DNA of 8,301 bases from Planctomycetota bacterium (GCA_003644295.1 QNBZ01000041.1:1-8301), one strand, 5' to 3'; numbered from the stretch's first letter, positions 1 to 6,485 are shown. A program made the numbers and translations. Notes: a model not told the origin generated them from the sequence alone.

Positions 1-2
1 AC

Positions 3-104
3 AGAATGCGTCGGATAGCCTGGCAGGAGAACGTTCAGGATGTTATCAAATATAGTCATGAAAAACCTGTTATTCGCCGCCTGGAAAAACTCCTCGCGGC
101 ATAA
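3..104 (+). CDS. 3' end of an unrecognised protein-coding gene (partial)
   Basis: The third frame is open from the window edge to a TAA at 102-104 and gives 33 residues; the other two forward frames close early. The piece is charged and looks helical, with KYSHEK followed by PVIRRLEKLLAA at the end. I do not recognise the family; a glycosyltransferase C-terminus is only a guess. It lies 49 bases upstream of the next gene on the same strand, so the two could be co-transcribed. No hairpin terminator is visible between them. Confidence 0.5.
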   Translation, partial: RMRRIAWQENVQDVIKYSHEKPVIRRLEKLLAA

Positions 105-153
105 AATCGGTCAGTTTGAGTAATAATATTTTTTCTCGCGAGGATGATAAATT

Positions 154-861
154 ATGGGGAAATTGATACTTTTGGTATTAGTACTAATTCTTGGCGTAGT
201 TTCGATGGCTATAGGAGAGGTTTCGACAAGAGTATGCCTAGCTGATAGCAACACACCTTTTCCACCAACTGATCCCAACTTCCCCCATATATATCCAGAC
301 ATTATGGTTGGGATGAAGCTCACTATTATTGTCGATTCGAATATTGCTGAGCCCTGGAGTGGGAGTTTGGCCATTGAAGAAGAATATTGGGATTATGGAG
401 TTCTGTCAGCCAGAGACTACAATGAAAGCATGTTTGATTATGAAGGGTCTCACTTCGATGCCGCAGGTAACGAGGCTGTTGTTTGGGACTGGGAAGAGCC
501 AGGTATTGACGGATTTGATTTGTATACAGGCTCTACCGGCATAGAGACGGGAGACTGGTTCATTATTGATTATAATGCTACAGGCATAGGTGATTGCAAT
601 GTGGGGTTCTATGACCACAATGTGAGTATGTATGACCCCATCTATTATCTCATGTTTTCTCACGTCCGCACACGCGATTTCAATAACGATACCAAAGTTG
701 ACTTTCGTGACTATGCAATTCTTGCATCCTACTGGCAGGAAACGGACTGTAACGACCCAAATTGGTGTGAAGGGACAGACCTTGACGTTGATGGCAGCGT
801 CGATGTCAATGATTTAATGCTATTCTGCAAATATTGGCTTGCGAGAACCGATGGGGACTGA
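154..861 (+). CDS. Secreted protein with C-terminal dockerin-like EF-hand pair
   Basis: This 235-residue protein starts at an ATG preceded by GCGAGGA at 138-144, nine bases upstream, a good ribosome binding site. Residues 1-21 form a signal peptide: Lys3, a long Leu/Val/Ile core, and a probable signal peptidase I site after Ala-Ile-Gly21. Residues about 45-170 are rich in Asp, Tyr, Trp and Gly with predicted beta strands; I cannot name this part, though a cohesin-like or carbohydrate-binding beta sandwich would fit. Residues 175-229 carry two Ca-binding loops of dockerin type: D175-x-N177-x-D179 with D183 and D186, then D209-x-D211-x-D213-G with D217 and D220. Each loop is followed by an aromatic helix (ASYW, CKYW). 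Such pairs are common at the C-terminus of exported proteins in Phycisphaerae-like genomes, where no classical cellulosome is known. Export and dockerin-like fold are well supported; the ligand is unknown. Confidence 0.85.
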   Translation: MGKLILLVLVLILGVVSMAIGEVSTRVCLADSNTPFPPTDPNFPHIYPDIMVGMKLTIIVDSNIAEPWSGSLAIEEEYWDYGVLSARDYNESMFDYEGSHFDAAGNEAVVWDWEEPGIDGFDLYTGSTGIETGDWFIIDYNATGIGDCNVGFYDHNVSMYDPIYYLMFSHVRTRDFNNDTKVDFRDYAILASYWQETDCNDPNWCEGTDLDVDGSVDVNDLMLFCKYWLARTDGD

Positions 862-1184
862 ATAGTAAAAGCTGCCTCGTATGCCATTGCTGATAGTTAA
901 TACTCTGCGAATTGCATTTCGTATTATGCGATGAAGCACGTATACCTGCTGGAGGTAGCACTTTACCCGACAGTGCACAGCTTGTTTTTCAATCTAAGTA
1001 TCTCTTCACCAACCTCCTTCTAAGGTTTTCCTTATTTTGAAAAAGTTACCAAAAAAGAGCCTACATTTTCTAATTTGGAATCGCTGTATGGTATAGAAAG
1101 GGTACTCAACGTTTCTGGTTGATAGCAATTTTTGGCGATGAAATTACGTTCTTCCGAAACTAAATTGAAGAAAGGAAAAAAATC
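862..1184 (+). other. Intergenic region without a recognisable gene
   Basis: This 323-base stretch separates the dockerin-like gene from the C39 protein gene. I find no convincing short coding frame, RNA gene or strong hairpin. Two small stem-loops are present: TACCT/AGGTA around 942-956 and AACCT/AGGTT around 1010-1026. The second is followed by a T-rich stretch and could be a weak terminator. TTGAAA at 1037-1042 and TATAGA at 1092-1097 are promoter-like words but do not pair at normal spacing, so I cannot place the promoter of the downstream gene. Confidence 0.5.
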
Positions 1185-2984
1185 ATGAAAACGAAACATT
1201 TAGCATCAGCAGGCATTTTTTTATTGTCTGTCAGTTATGTTGCCTTTGCGGATAGACCGTTGGAGAGAACGGAGGTTTTACAAATCTTTGAACAGCTAAC
1301 GAGCCAGCCAAGAAAGACCTGGATACCCGCAGGTACAATCCAAGCAACGCACGAAGAATACAGAGCACCGAAAACAACAGACCTCAGTGAGATCAACAGT
1401 CGAATCAAAGAAAAGATTGCCGAATATCAAAGCAACCCAAACAAACGGGAACTAACCAAAAATCTGCAAAAGATGAGGCTCGATGCTGTACCATTTAACG
1501 TCCGTCACAAGTTGTCCAACGAATACATGATGAGTTCGTCCGTAATTGTAAGATTTGACGGAGATAGATTTTACTGGGAAATCAATGTGGACTCACGCAC
1601 AGATTCAGTAAAGCCAGGCAAGGACCTGGCGGGCAATTTTATGACCAGGCAGTTTGACCTGAACTGGAACGCCAGACGTATATTCGCCTGGGACGGCGAA
1701 AAGTATACGACTTACTTTCTGCCTGGCAATCACGCAATCGTTGATACGACAGGCAGTACCCCACACGTTGTCAACGGTCCATTAACGGCAGGGATAATTC
1801 CCTGGGGATATGGTCATTACACATACGAGAACCTTTCCGCTGCCGAATCTTCCGCTGTCGAGAAATATGTCAATGGTCAAACGCAGATACATTTGACGCT
1901 TAACAATTCGGATGGCTCGGAAATGCTTTTTGTAATGGACCCTGCAAGAGACTATGCGGTACTATCCTGTTCAATAAACAGAAATGGCAATTCGGTTATT
2001 ACCAAGCAATACTCCAATTACCAGCTAATATCTAGCAATTGGGTTCCTACTACCATTCTATTGGAACATTACGAAACGGGGTCAAATAAACTATTGGCCC
2101 GTGATTTATGGGATATTACCAGTATAGATGCCAATGTTCCTGAAAGCTGCGAGTTTAATGTCGGCTATGAAGCTGATGCGTTGATAGAACACTTTGCCTT
2201 TGGCAGCAAGCCGGAAATGTATCGCTACTCGCAGGGAGTTGATACAGACCTGCTCTTAGCTGAGAGATTGGCGTATGCAGCGGCTGAAGGAACTCAACCC
2301 CAAAATTGTGCAACGGTAGCGTTAAAATATACCGCTTCGCAGTTAGATAAAGATGTTACGGACGAACAGCTTGCTCAACTGGTAACCGAGCCGAACCAGG
2401 AAACAAGTCTCTATGCAATGAAACAATTTGCGCAAGGCCTTGGCCTTTACTGCCGTGCCGTTAAGACCGACATCGAAACTCTAAGGAACCTAAACAGCTG
2501 TGAAGTGATTTTACACATCCCTGGTAAGAAGCATTTCGCTGTTCTTAAAGGTATTGATGATAAGTATGTGTGGACCATAGATTTGGCCAGCAATAAATTT
2601 TACTACCGCACCGATATTAGCTTCTTTGGAATGGATTGGACCGACGGCACAGCCCTTTTGGTCTCCAATAGCCCCATCATGGGCGAATTTACTGAAATTA
2701 ACAATGACGAACTTCAAACAATAATTGGTGCGGCCGGTTATTCATGCACTCGACTTTTGCAGGAATATGGCGTAATATTTTGCACTTATATTGGTGGGGG
2801 CTGTGAGGGTTACTACCAGGAGTACTACACAAGATATGGCTGCGAAGCCGCTGAAAGCGGAAGTTGTAGAAGCTCCAGAATGATTAGATACGCAGAGAGC
2901 CCCTGTATAGTAGACCCTTATGACCCTCTCGCTTGTGATGTAACAGGTGAATGGACCTGCTATTATATGAGGGCGTGTGCTTAG
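1185..2984 (+). CDS. Exported C39-type peptidase fused to a double-glycine leader motif and Cys-rich tail
   Basis: The protein has 599 residues; the ATG follows GAAAGGA at 1170-1176, eight bases upstream. Residues 1-22 are a Sec signal peptide with an Ala-Phe-Ala site before Asp23. Residues about 24-345 are beta-rich, with FDGDRFYWEI and AWDGEKYTTYF repeating a LolA/RseB-like strand pattern; this fold is inferred. Residues about 355-496 match the C39 peptidase family: Cys375 in QPQNCATVAL, His450 in KKHFAVLKG and Asp466 in WTIDLAS. The 75 and 16 residue spacings are close to those of C39 domains of peptidase-containing ABC transporters, and Gln371 or Gln373 could serve the oxyanion hole. The usual DCG is NCA here. 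There is no ABC transporter region. Residues 505-516 (INNDELQTIIGA) fit a double-glycine leader: Glu -8, Leu -7, Ile -4, Gly -2, Ala -1. The remaining 83 residues hold nine cysteines. A strong terminator follows, then a pseudopilin gene on the same strand. Possible role: self-cleavage outside the membrane to release a disulfide-bonded peptide. Confidence 0.85.
   Translation: MKTKHLASAGIFLLSVSYVAFADRPLERTEVLQIFEQLTSQPRKTWIPAGTIQATHEEYRAPKTTDLSEINSRIKEKIAEYQSNPNKRELTKNLQKMRLDAVPFNVRHKLSNEYMMSSSVIVRFDGDRFYWEINVDSRTDSVKPGKDLAGNFMTRQFDLNWNARRIFAWDGEKYTTYFLPGNHAIVDTTGSTPHVVNGPLTAGIIPWGYGHYTYENLSAAESSAVEKYVNGQTQIHLTLNNSDGSEMLFVMDPARDYAVLSCSINRNGNSVITKQYSNYQLISSNWVPTTILLEHYETGSNKLLARDLWDITSIDANVPESCEFNVGYEADALIEHFAFGSKPEMYRYSQGVDTDLLLAERLAYAAAEGTQPQNCATVALKYTASQLDKDVTDEQLAQLVTEPNQETSLYAMKQFAQGLGLYCRAVKTDIETLRNLNSCEVILHIPGKKHFAVLKGIDDKYVWTIDLASNKFYYRTDISFFGMDWTDGTALLVSNSPIMGEFTEINNDELQTIIGAAGYSCTRLLQEYGVIFCTYIGGGCEGYYQEYYTRYGCEAAESGSCRSSRMIRYAESPCIVDPYDPLACDVTGEWTCYYMRACA
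2697..2732 (+). other. Double-glycine-type leader motif inside the C39 protein
   Basis: These bases encode residues 505-516 of the C39 protein. Aligned to the known LSxxELxxIxGG consensus of bacteriocin and pheromone leaders, the match is Ile at -12, Glu -8, Leu -7, Ile -4, Gly -2 and Ala -1. Gly-Ala is an accepted variant of Gly-Gly. The motif sits about 30 residues after the catalytic Asp466 and directly before the Cys-rich tail, which is where a cleavage site would be expected. Cleavage itself is inference. Confidence 0.6.
2733..2981 (+). other. Cys-rich 83-residue tail, candidate released peptide
   Basis: Residues 517-599 of the C39 protein follow the putative Gly-Ala cleavage site. Cysteines are at 521, 533, 540, 553, 561, 574, 584, 592 and 598. 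The stretch is also rich in Tyr (for example YYQEYY) and Gly. The nearly even cysteine spacing (6 to 13 residues), together with the Sec signal on the parent protein, favours disulfide bonding in the periplasm or outside the cell. An odd cysteine count leaves one free for dimer formation or attachment. I do not recognise a named peptide family. Confidence 0.55.
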
Positions 2985-2985
2985 C

Positions 2986-3000
2986 TACCTCGTCGAGGTA
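2986..3000 (+). other. Small stem-loop just after the C39 gene stop codon
   Basis: TACCTC and GAGGTA pair as a perfect six-base stem around the loop GTC, starting two bases after the TAG. It sits directly upstream of the large terminator hairpin. It could protect the transcript end or assist termination; no T-run follows it, so it is not a terminator by itself. Confidence 0.5.
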
Positions 3001-3009
3001 ATCTGCGAG

Positions 3010-3046
3010 GAGGCAGGTAGGAGAAAAACTCCTAACTGCCTCTTTT
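3010..3046 (+). terminator. Intrinsic terminator after the C39 gene
   Basis: A 14-base arm (3010-3023, GAGGCAGGTAGGAG) pairs with 3029-3042 (CTCCTAACTGCCTC), with a single mismatched pair and a five-A loop, followed by TTTT at 3043-3046. This is a strong rho-independent terminator shape. It lies between the C39 gene and the pseudopilin gene, so the pseudopilin is either expressed by partial readthrough or from a promoter in the 53 bases that follow. Confidence 0.85.
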
Positions 3047-3099
3047 AATATGGTGCTCTATGTTGATTTGTCAAGAAAACAACCGTAGAATAATCGAGT

Positions 3100-3900
3100 A
3101 TGAGACGCTACTGTTTTACGCTCACCGAATTGCTCGTATCGATTGCTACAATTGCCCTTCTTATAGCTATATTATTGCCATCGTTGCGAAGTTCGAGGCA
3201 ACAGGCCAAAGCTATCCTTTGCAGCTCGAACATCAAACAGTTGACATTTGGTTTGTTTATGTACGAGACTCAAAACCAGACCCTGCCTTACGGCTTTGAT
3301 AAGCCTCTCAAAGGGCCACCTCCAGGCAGCTATCCCGGATACGGCCAATACGATAGAAGAGGATGGTGGTGGTTTAACTTCATAGAAGGATTCTATAAAA
3401 AATCCGACAGTAAGAGAACAGTGGTTCGGTGTCCTTCCAAATGGTTAACGAATCCCAAGCTCAAAAATAATATCCTCTGCGGCAATTATGGCATTAACCG
3501 CTCTATATGTAAGAGTTTTGATGATAGGCAAAGCCACAGAGAAGAATTCGTTGGAACACCTTTAAGTACCTGCAACATACCAAGACCAGGCGAGACTCTG
3601 CTTATTGTTGACAGCGGCTACGCTATAATAACCTGGTGGCATGCAGCGGATGAACCACCTGCTTCCCTTGGTAACACCATAATTGAAGATACCGCTTATA
3701 TACCCGGCCTTTGGATTAACAAAGAAAGAGATTTATGGCCTGGCCAAGAACAAGACGCTATATATGGCCGACATCCAAACAAAACCGTCAATGTCGGATT
3801 TGCAGATGGTCATGTCAGTCGTACAAAAGCCGACGATTTGTTTGTCGAGAAGATAGGCGATGATTACAAAAATAAAAGCCCGCTTTGGGTGCCGAAATGA
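3100..3900 (+). CDS. Pseudopilin-like protein with prepilin N-terminus and H-X9-DG-type C-terminus
   Basis: This 266-residue protein begins with a class III (type IV pilin-like) signal: Arg2-Arg3, then FTLTELLV, with Phe6 as +1 and Glu10 as the conserved +5 Glu, followed by a hydrophobic helix to about residue 28. The residue before the cleavage site is Cys5 instead of the usual Gly. Residues 38-65 (CSSNIKQL, then MYETQN and LPYG) and CPSKW at 111-115 are typical of planctomycete and lentisphaera pseudopilins. The C-terminal motif is H225-PNKTVNVGFA-D236-G237-H238, one residue longer between His and Asp-Gly than the usual H-X9-DG. Products of this kind are processed by a prepilin peptidase and held in the inner membrane as part of type II secretion or related systems. 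An in-frame TAA at 3091 rules out an upstream start, yet no good ribosome binding site precedes the ATG. It ends 12 bases from the convergent anti-sigma gene. Confidence 0.9.
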   Translation: MRRYCFTLTELLVSIATIALLIAILLPSLRSSRQQAKAILCSSNIKQLTFGLFMYETQNQTLPYGFDKPLKGPPPGSYPGYGQYDRRGWWWFNFIEGFYKKSDSKRTVVRCPSKWLTNPKLKNNILCGNYGINRSICKSFDDRQSHREEFVGTPLSTCNIPRPGETLLIVDSGYAIITWWHAADEPPASLGNTIIEDTAYIPGLWINKERDLWPGQEQDAIYGRHPNKTVNVGFADGHVSRTKADDLFVEKIGDDYKNKSPLWVPK

Positions 3901-3912
3901 AATGTTATAGTC

Positions 3913-5604
3913 TTAAAAAGACGCCTCTTTAATAACTTCCTGCATTTCACTTTCGCTTAAATATTCAACTACTTTCGCTGAATACAAAGTATACTCAATG
4001 TCATCAGATACTTTTTGATAAAACTCGGTTCTTTGAGGGAGCTTTGTTTCGGAATCCACAAAAATTCGCCACTTATTGAATATCACTAAGTTAATGTGCT
4101 TTCTACCAATCCATATCAAATCATATGCTTCAATACTTTCATCTACTTCCAGACGGGCTTTGTCCACATGACCCCATTCAGCATCAGCGGGTATATCAGA
4201 TATATCGTAAAACGGTATCAGGCCCAAAGAACTGCTCATTTTTCTTTCGATACCAGCGATGCTATCTGCACTTAACTGGGTTGCCTCGGTTACTGTACTA
4301 TCTACCTGCTTACTCTTTCTCAGCCCATTGGCAAGATCCCACAAAACCCATTGTTCCCCAGTTTTAGTCATATAAATATTTAACGCCCGTGATACCCATT
4401 CCTCCTGTGCAGGTTCTGTTTGATCGGGAACAAACTTTGAGATATGGACATTTTTAACTTTTTCGATAGCCTCGTAGATTCTTTGCAGAGTGACTGCTTT
4501 GGCAGTCGGCATGCTTAGAAATAGTGCAAACCCTATCAATATAACTGCCGCCGCTGCAATGGCAGGCTTGAGCAAAGGTTTTAGTTTCTTTGCTGAGATT
4601 TTCCGTTTCAGGCCGGCGGCAAAATCAATGGCTGGAACCGGTTGCTCAGCCTTTACCTCATCTTTACGACTTGCTATTTCTATCCTTATCGGAAAGCCGG
4701 CATAAAGGCCATTAGATTCGCTTATAGCTTCCGCCTTAGCAGATTCATCTATGTGGTATACTGTAATAACTTCAGATTCAGGCCGTTCAGCAATTCCAAA
4801 CACAGTATCGTGCAAGTGTTGCATTTTAGCCAAACACCTTGGGCAGGTGCGCATATGGGAGGTAAGATACTGCCGAAATTTGGCATACTGGTCATTGGCA
4901 GGATCGAGGCCGTACGGCATCACATAATCAAAAATATCAGCCGATGAGAGCTGTTCACATAGGAATCCTTCTTGAGTTCTTCCGGCATTTAGCAGTTCTG
5001 CACGAAAATTATCACGATATTGATATAGTACTCGCCGGCAATTGGGACAGGTGCACAGATGCTTCAATACTTCTTTGTTGGTTTCGCGAAAAGCCATTGA
5101 CACAACCGCTAAGATAGCAGCTTGGGCCTGTGAGCAGCTAACATTATCCTCACCTGGTTTATCTGCGAAGAGCTGGCTTAACCGGCGTAACTGTTTACGG
5201 CTAAGATTTAGCCTCTGGATTGTCTCTAAATCTTCAGAACACCGTCGGCAATTGTCCAGATGTGCCGTTATCGGTGTTGGTATTCTAACCTCTAAAGCCG
5301 GTTCTAATAAGCTTGGCAGAAAAGGTCTTACGGTCTCGCAAGCAACAGGCTTGCCGATATAGGCAAAGTGAAGTTTAAGCATTTCAGTAATAGCGGAGCT
5401 AACTTGCATCTTCTCTGGTTCAACCTGGCTTTCAGCTTGTGACAACACACCTTTGAGTTGATTTAACTGCTGCTGGCAGTGTTGGCACTTGTTAATGTGG
5501 TTAATAATAAACTCTGGAATAGGCTCATAGCTTTCGTTAAAAAGAAAGTCATAATAGTATAGCTCGGCCTGTTTGCATAATGAATCAGAACTGGGAGCGA
5601 TCAT
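3913..5604 (-). CDS. Membrane anti-sigma factor with four zinc-finger modules and an outer LolA-like domain
   Basis: This 563-residue protein follows the sigma gene with a 10-base gap. Its ribosome binding site AAGG (complement of 5613-5616) overlaps the sigma stop codon, which suggests translational coupling. Four copies of the anti-sigma zinc module are visible: Cys10 with H36xxxC40xxC43, Cys89 with H115xxxC119xxC122, Cys157 with H182xxxC186xxC189, and Cys216 with H250xxxC254xxC257. Spacing from the first Cys to the His is 26, 26, 25 and 34 residues. Most proteins of this type have one module. A Lys/Arg-rich stretch (residues about 333-347) precedes one membrane helix at about 347-370. The remaining 190 residues would lie outside the membrane and look beta-rich, similar to LolA/RseB or other planctomycete sigma-regulator domains. 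The likely job is to hold the ECF sigma factor inactive until an envelope signal is sensed. Sigma binding and the fold of the outer domain are inferred. Confidence 0.88.
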   Translation of the reverse strand: MIAPSSDSLCKQAELYYYDFLFNESYEPIPEFIINHINKCQHCQQQLNQLKGVLSQAESQVEPEKMQVSSAITEMLKLHFAYIGKPVACETVRPFLPSLLEPALEVRIPTPITAHLDNCRRCSEDLETIQRLNLSRKQLRRLSQLFADKPGEDNVSCSQAQAAILAVVSMAFRETNKEVLKHLCTCPNCRRVLYQYRDNFRAELLNAGRTQEGFLCEQLSSADIFDYVMPYGLDPANDQYAKFRQYLTSHMRTCPRCLAKMQHLHDTVFGIAERPESEVITVYHIDESAKAEAISESNGLYAGFPIRIEIASRKDEVKAEQPVPAIDFAAGLKRKISAKKLKPLLKPAIAAAAVILIGFALFLSMPTAKAVTLQRIYEAIEKVKNVHISKFVPDQTEPAQEEWVSRALNIYMTKTGEQWVLWDLANGLRKSKQVDSTVTEATQLSADSIAGIERKMSSSLGLIPFYDISDIPADAEWGHVDKARLEVDESIEAYDLIWIGRKHINLVIFNKWRIFVDSETKLPQRTEFYQKVSDDIEYTLYSAKVVEYLSESEMQEVIKEASF

Positions 5605-5614
5605 TGTAACTACC

Positions 5615-6154
5615 TTATATTACTCTTAAAAATTTGCGAATTTTCTTTAGCCCGTCCGAGATATAACCTCTAATGGTTATACTGCTCACATGCATTTTTC
5701 CTGCTACCTCTTCGATCTCATAGTGATTCCTGTACCGCAAAATTATGGCCTTAGCTTCGCTGTACCGTAACCGCCTTTCAATAAGTTTGAATATTTTATT
5801 CATTTCCTCTACCGCAATCAAATCGTTTTCCGGGTTATGTTTAGCTACAGGATGCCTACTACGCTCAGCATATCTGTGGATTCGACTTTGGTACTTCTCT
5901 GTCCGGCGAATAGCATCAATAATATCATTGGTTATCGCTCTATAAAGGTAGCCTTTGAGGTTTTGGATCTCTGCGGGTGGAGGCCTGGAAACGAGAGAAA
6001 GGAAAAAATCCTGAAATAAATCGTCTGCCTGGGCTTCATTCCTAACCTTACAACGAATAACCGCGTGAATAAAATCCCCATATTCCCCAAAAACTTTAGC
6101 AGCAATATCTACACCGCCTTTATGGTTATTAGTATTTGCGCTCAGCAATGCCAC
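5615..6154 (-). CDS. ECF-type RNA polymerase sigma factor
   Basis: The 179-residue protein has region 2 at about residues 22-88, with DLFQDFFLSLV and LKGYLYRAITNDIIDAIRR, the segments that contact core polymerase and the -10 element. Region 4 is at about 115-176, with a helix-turn-helix in EEVAGKMHVSSITIRGYI. It lacks the regions 1 and 3 of primary sigma factors and has normal ECF length. The start is a GTG (complement of 6152-6154): the frame has a stop 24 bases further upstream, there is no ATG before residue 118, and GGAG lies ten bases before the GTG. It is the first gene of an operon with the zinc-finger anti-sigma factor. A housekeeping-type promoter lies about 95 bases upstream, so basal expression does not need the sigma factor itself; autoregulation cannot be judged from sequence. 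The pair is probably an envelope-signal response unit, and the regulon is unknown. Confidence 0.92.
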   Translation of the reverse strand: MALLSANTNNHKGGVDIAAKVFGEYGDFIHAVIRCKVRNEAQADDLFQDFFLSLVSRPPPAEIQNLKGYLYRAITNDIIDAIRRTEKYQSRIHRYAERSRHPVAKHNPENDLIAVEEMNKIFKLIERRLRYSEAKAIILRYRNHYEIEEVAGKMHVSSITIRGYISDGLKKIRKFLRVI

Positions 6155-6173
6155 TAAGCCCTTACTCCGACGC

Positions 6174-6199
6174 GATCTTCAAGAATCGCAAGAAAGATC
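6174..6199 (-). other. Stem-loop in the leader of the sigma operon mRNA
   Basis: GATCTT and AAGATC form a six-base stem around a 14-base loop, about 20 bases before the GTG start and just upstream of its GGAG. It could affect access of ribosomes to the start region, but the stem is short and AT-rich, so this is a weak call. Confidence 0.3.
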
Positions 6200-6255
6200 A
6201 AATAAAGGTTAATTAGCAATCGCTATCCATTAGGATTACTTCGCCATCGTTATAG

Positions 6256-6284
6256 ATTATACAAAAGGTGCTTAATAATTCCAA
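6256..6284 (-). promoter_or_regulatory. Sigma-70-type promoter of the sigma/anti-sigma operon
   Basis: On the - strand, TTGGAA (complement of 6279-6284) and a perfect TATAAT (complement of 6256-6261) are separated by exactly 17 bases. Transcription would start near 6249 and give a leader of about 95 bases before the GTG. A second, weaker pair lies further upstream on the same strand: TTGAGA (6401-6406) and TATATG (6378-6383), also 17 bases apart. Confidence 0.75.
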
Positions 6285-6463
6285 CATCATCGAGGCTTGG
6301 TCTACCCATTTTATGGGGGCTATGTTTGCGTTCAGCCAGGCCTATGAAGGTATTCCAAGTCCACCCCCCTGTAATTTCATATATTTTTCATTCAATAGAA
6401 TCTCAACTTGATGCCCTCTTCTTGTTTTCGTAACGGTTGCTGATGGAAGCACTTATACCCACA

Positions 6464-6485
6464 GCGAGGGTGAATTCGCCCTCGC
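6464..6485. repeat. GC-rich inverted repeat with GAATTC loop
   Basis: GCGAGGG pairs with CCCTCGC over seven perfect bases; a T-G wobble can close an eighth pair, leaving GAATTC as the loop. It stands out in an AT-rich intergenic region. There is no T-run on either side, so it is not a normal intrinsic terminator. It could be an RNA structure or a protein-binding site. Confidence 0.5.

Noticed and set aside
862..1184. Riboswitch or small RNA in the gap before the C39 gene
   Set aside because: Only short five-base stems are present, with no conserved riboswitch core that I recognise and no promoter pair at normal spacing.
3060..3299. 79-codon + strand frame starting MLICQENNRR just before the pseudopilin gene
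   Set aside because: It overlaps the start of the pseudopilin in another frame, lacks a ribosome binding site, and its protein has no recognisable pattern, while the overlapping frame has clear prepilin hallmarks.
3904..3936. Possible bidirectional terminator between the pseudopilin and anti-sigma genes (GTCTT/AAGAC and GTTAT/ATAAC)
   Set aside because: The stems are only five bases and AT-rich, mutually exclusive alternatives exist, and no strong T-run follows, so it is well below the quality of the terminator at 3010-3046.
6250..6387. Minus-strand open stretch with GRPSLDD and LLYNL that faintly recalls the N-terminus of IS5-type transposases
   Set aside because: Only about 20 residues fit, there is no ribosome binding site, no terminal inverted repeat or further transposase sequence is seen, and the stretch overlaps the sigma operon promoter.
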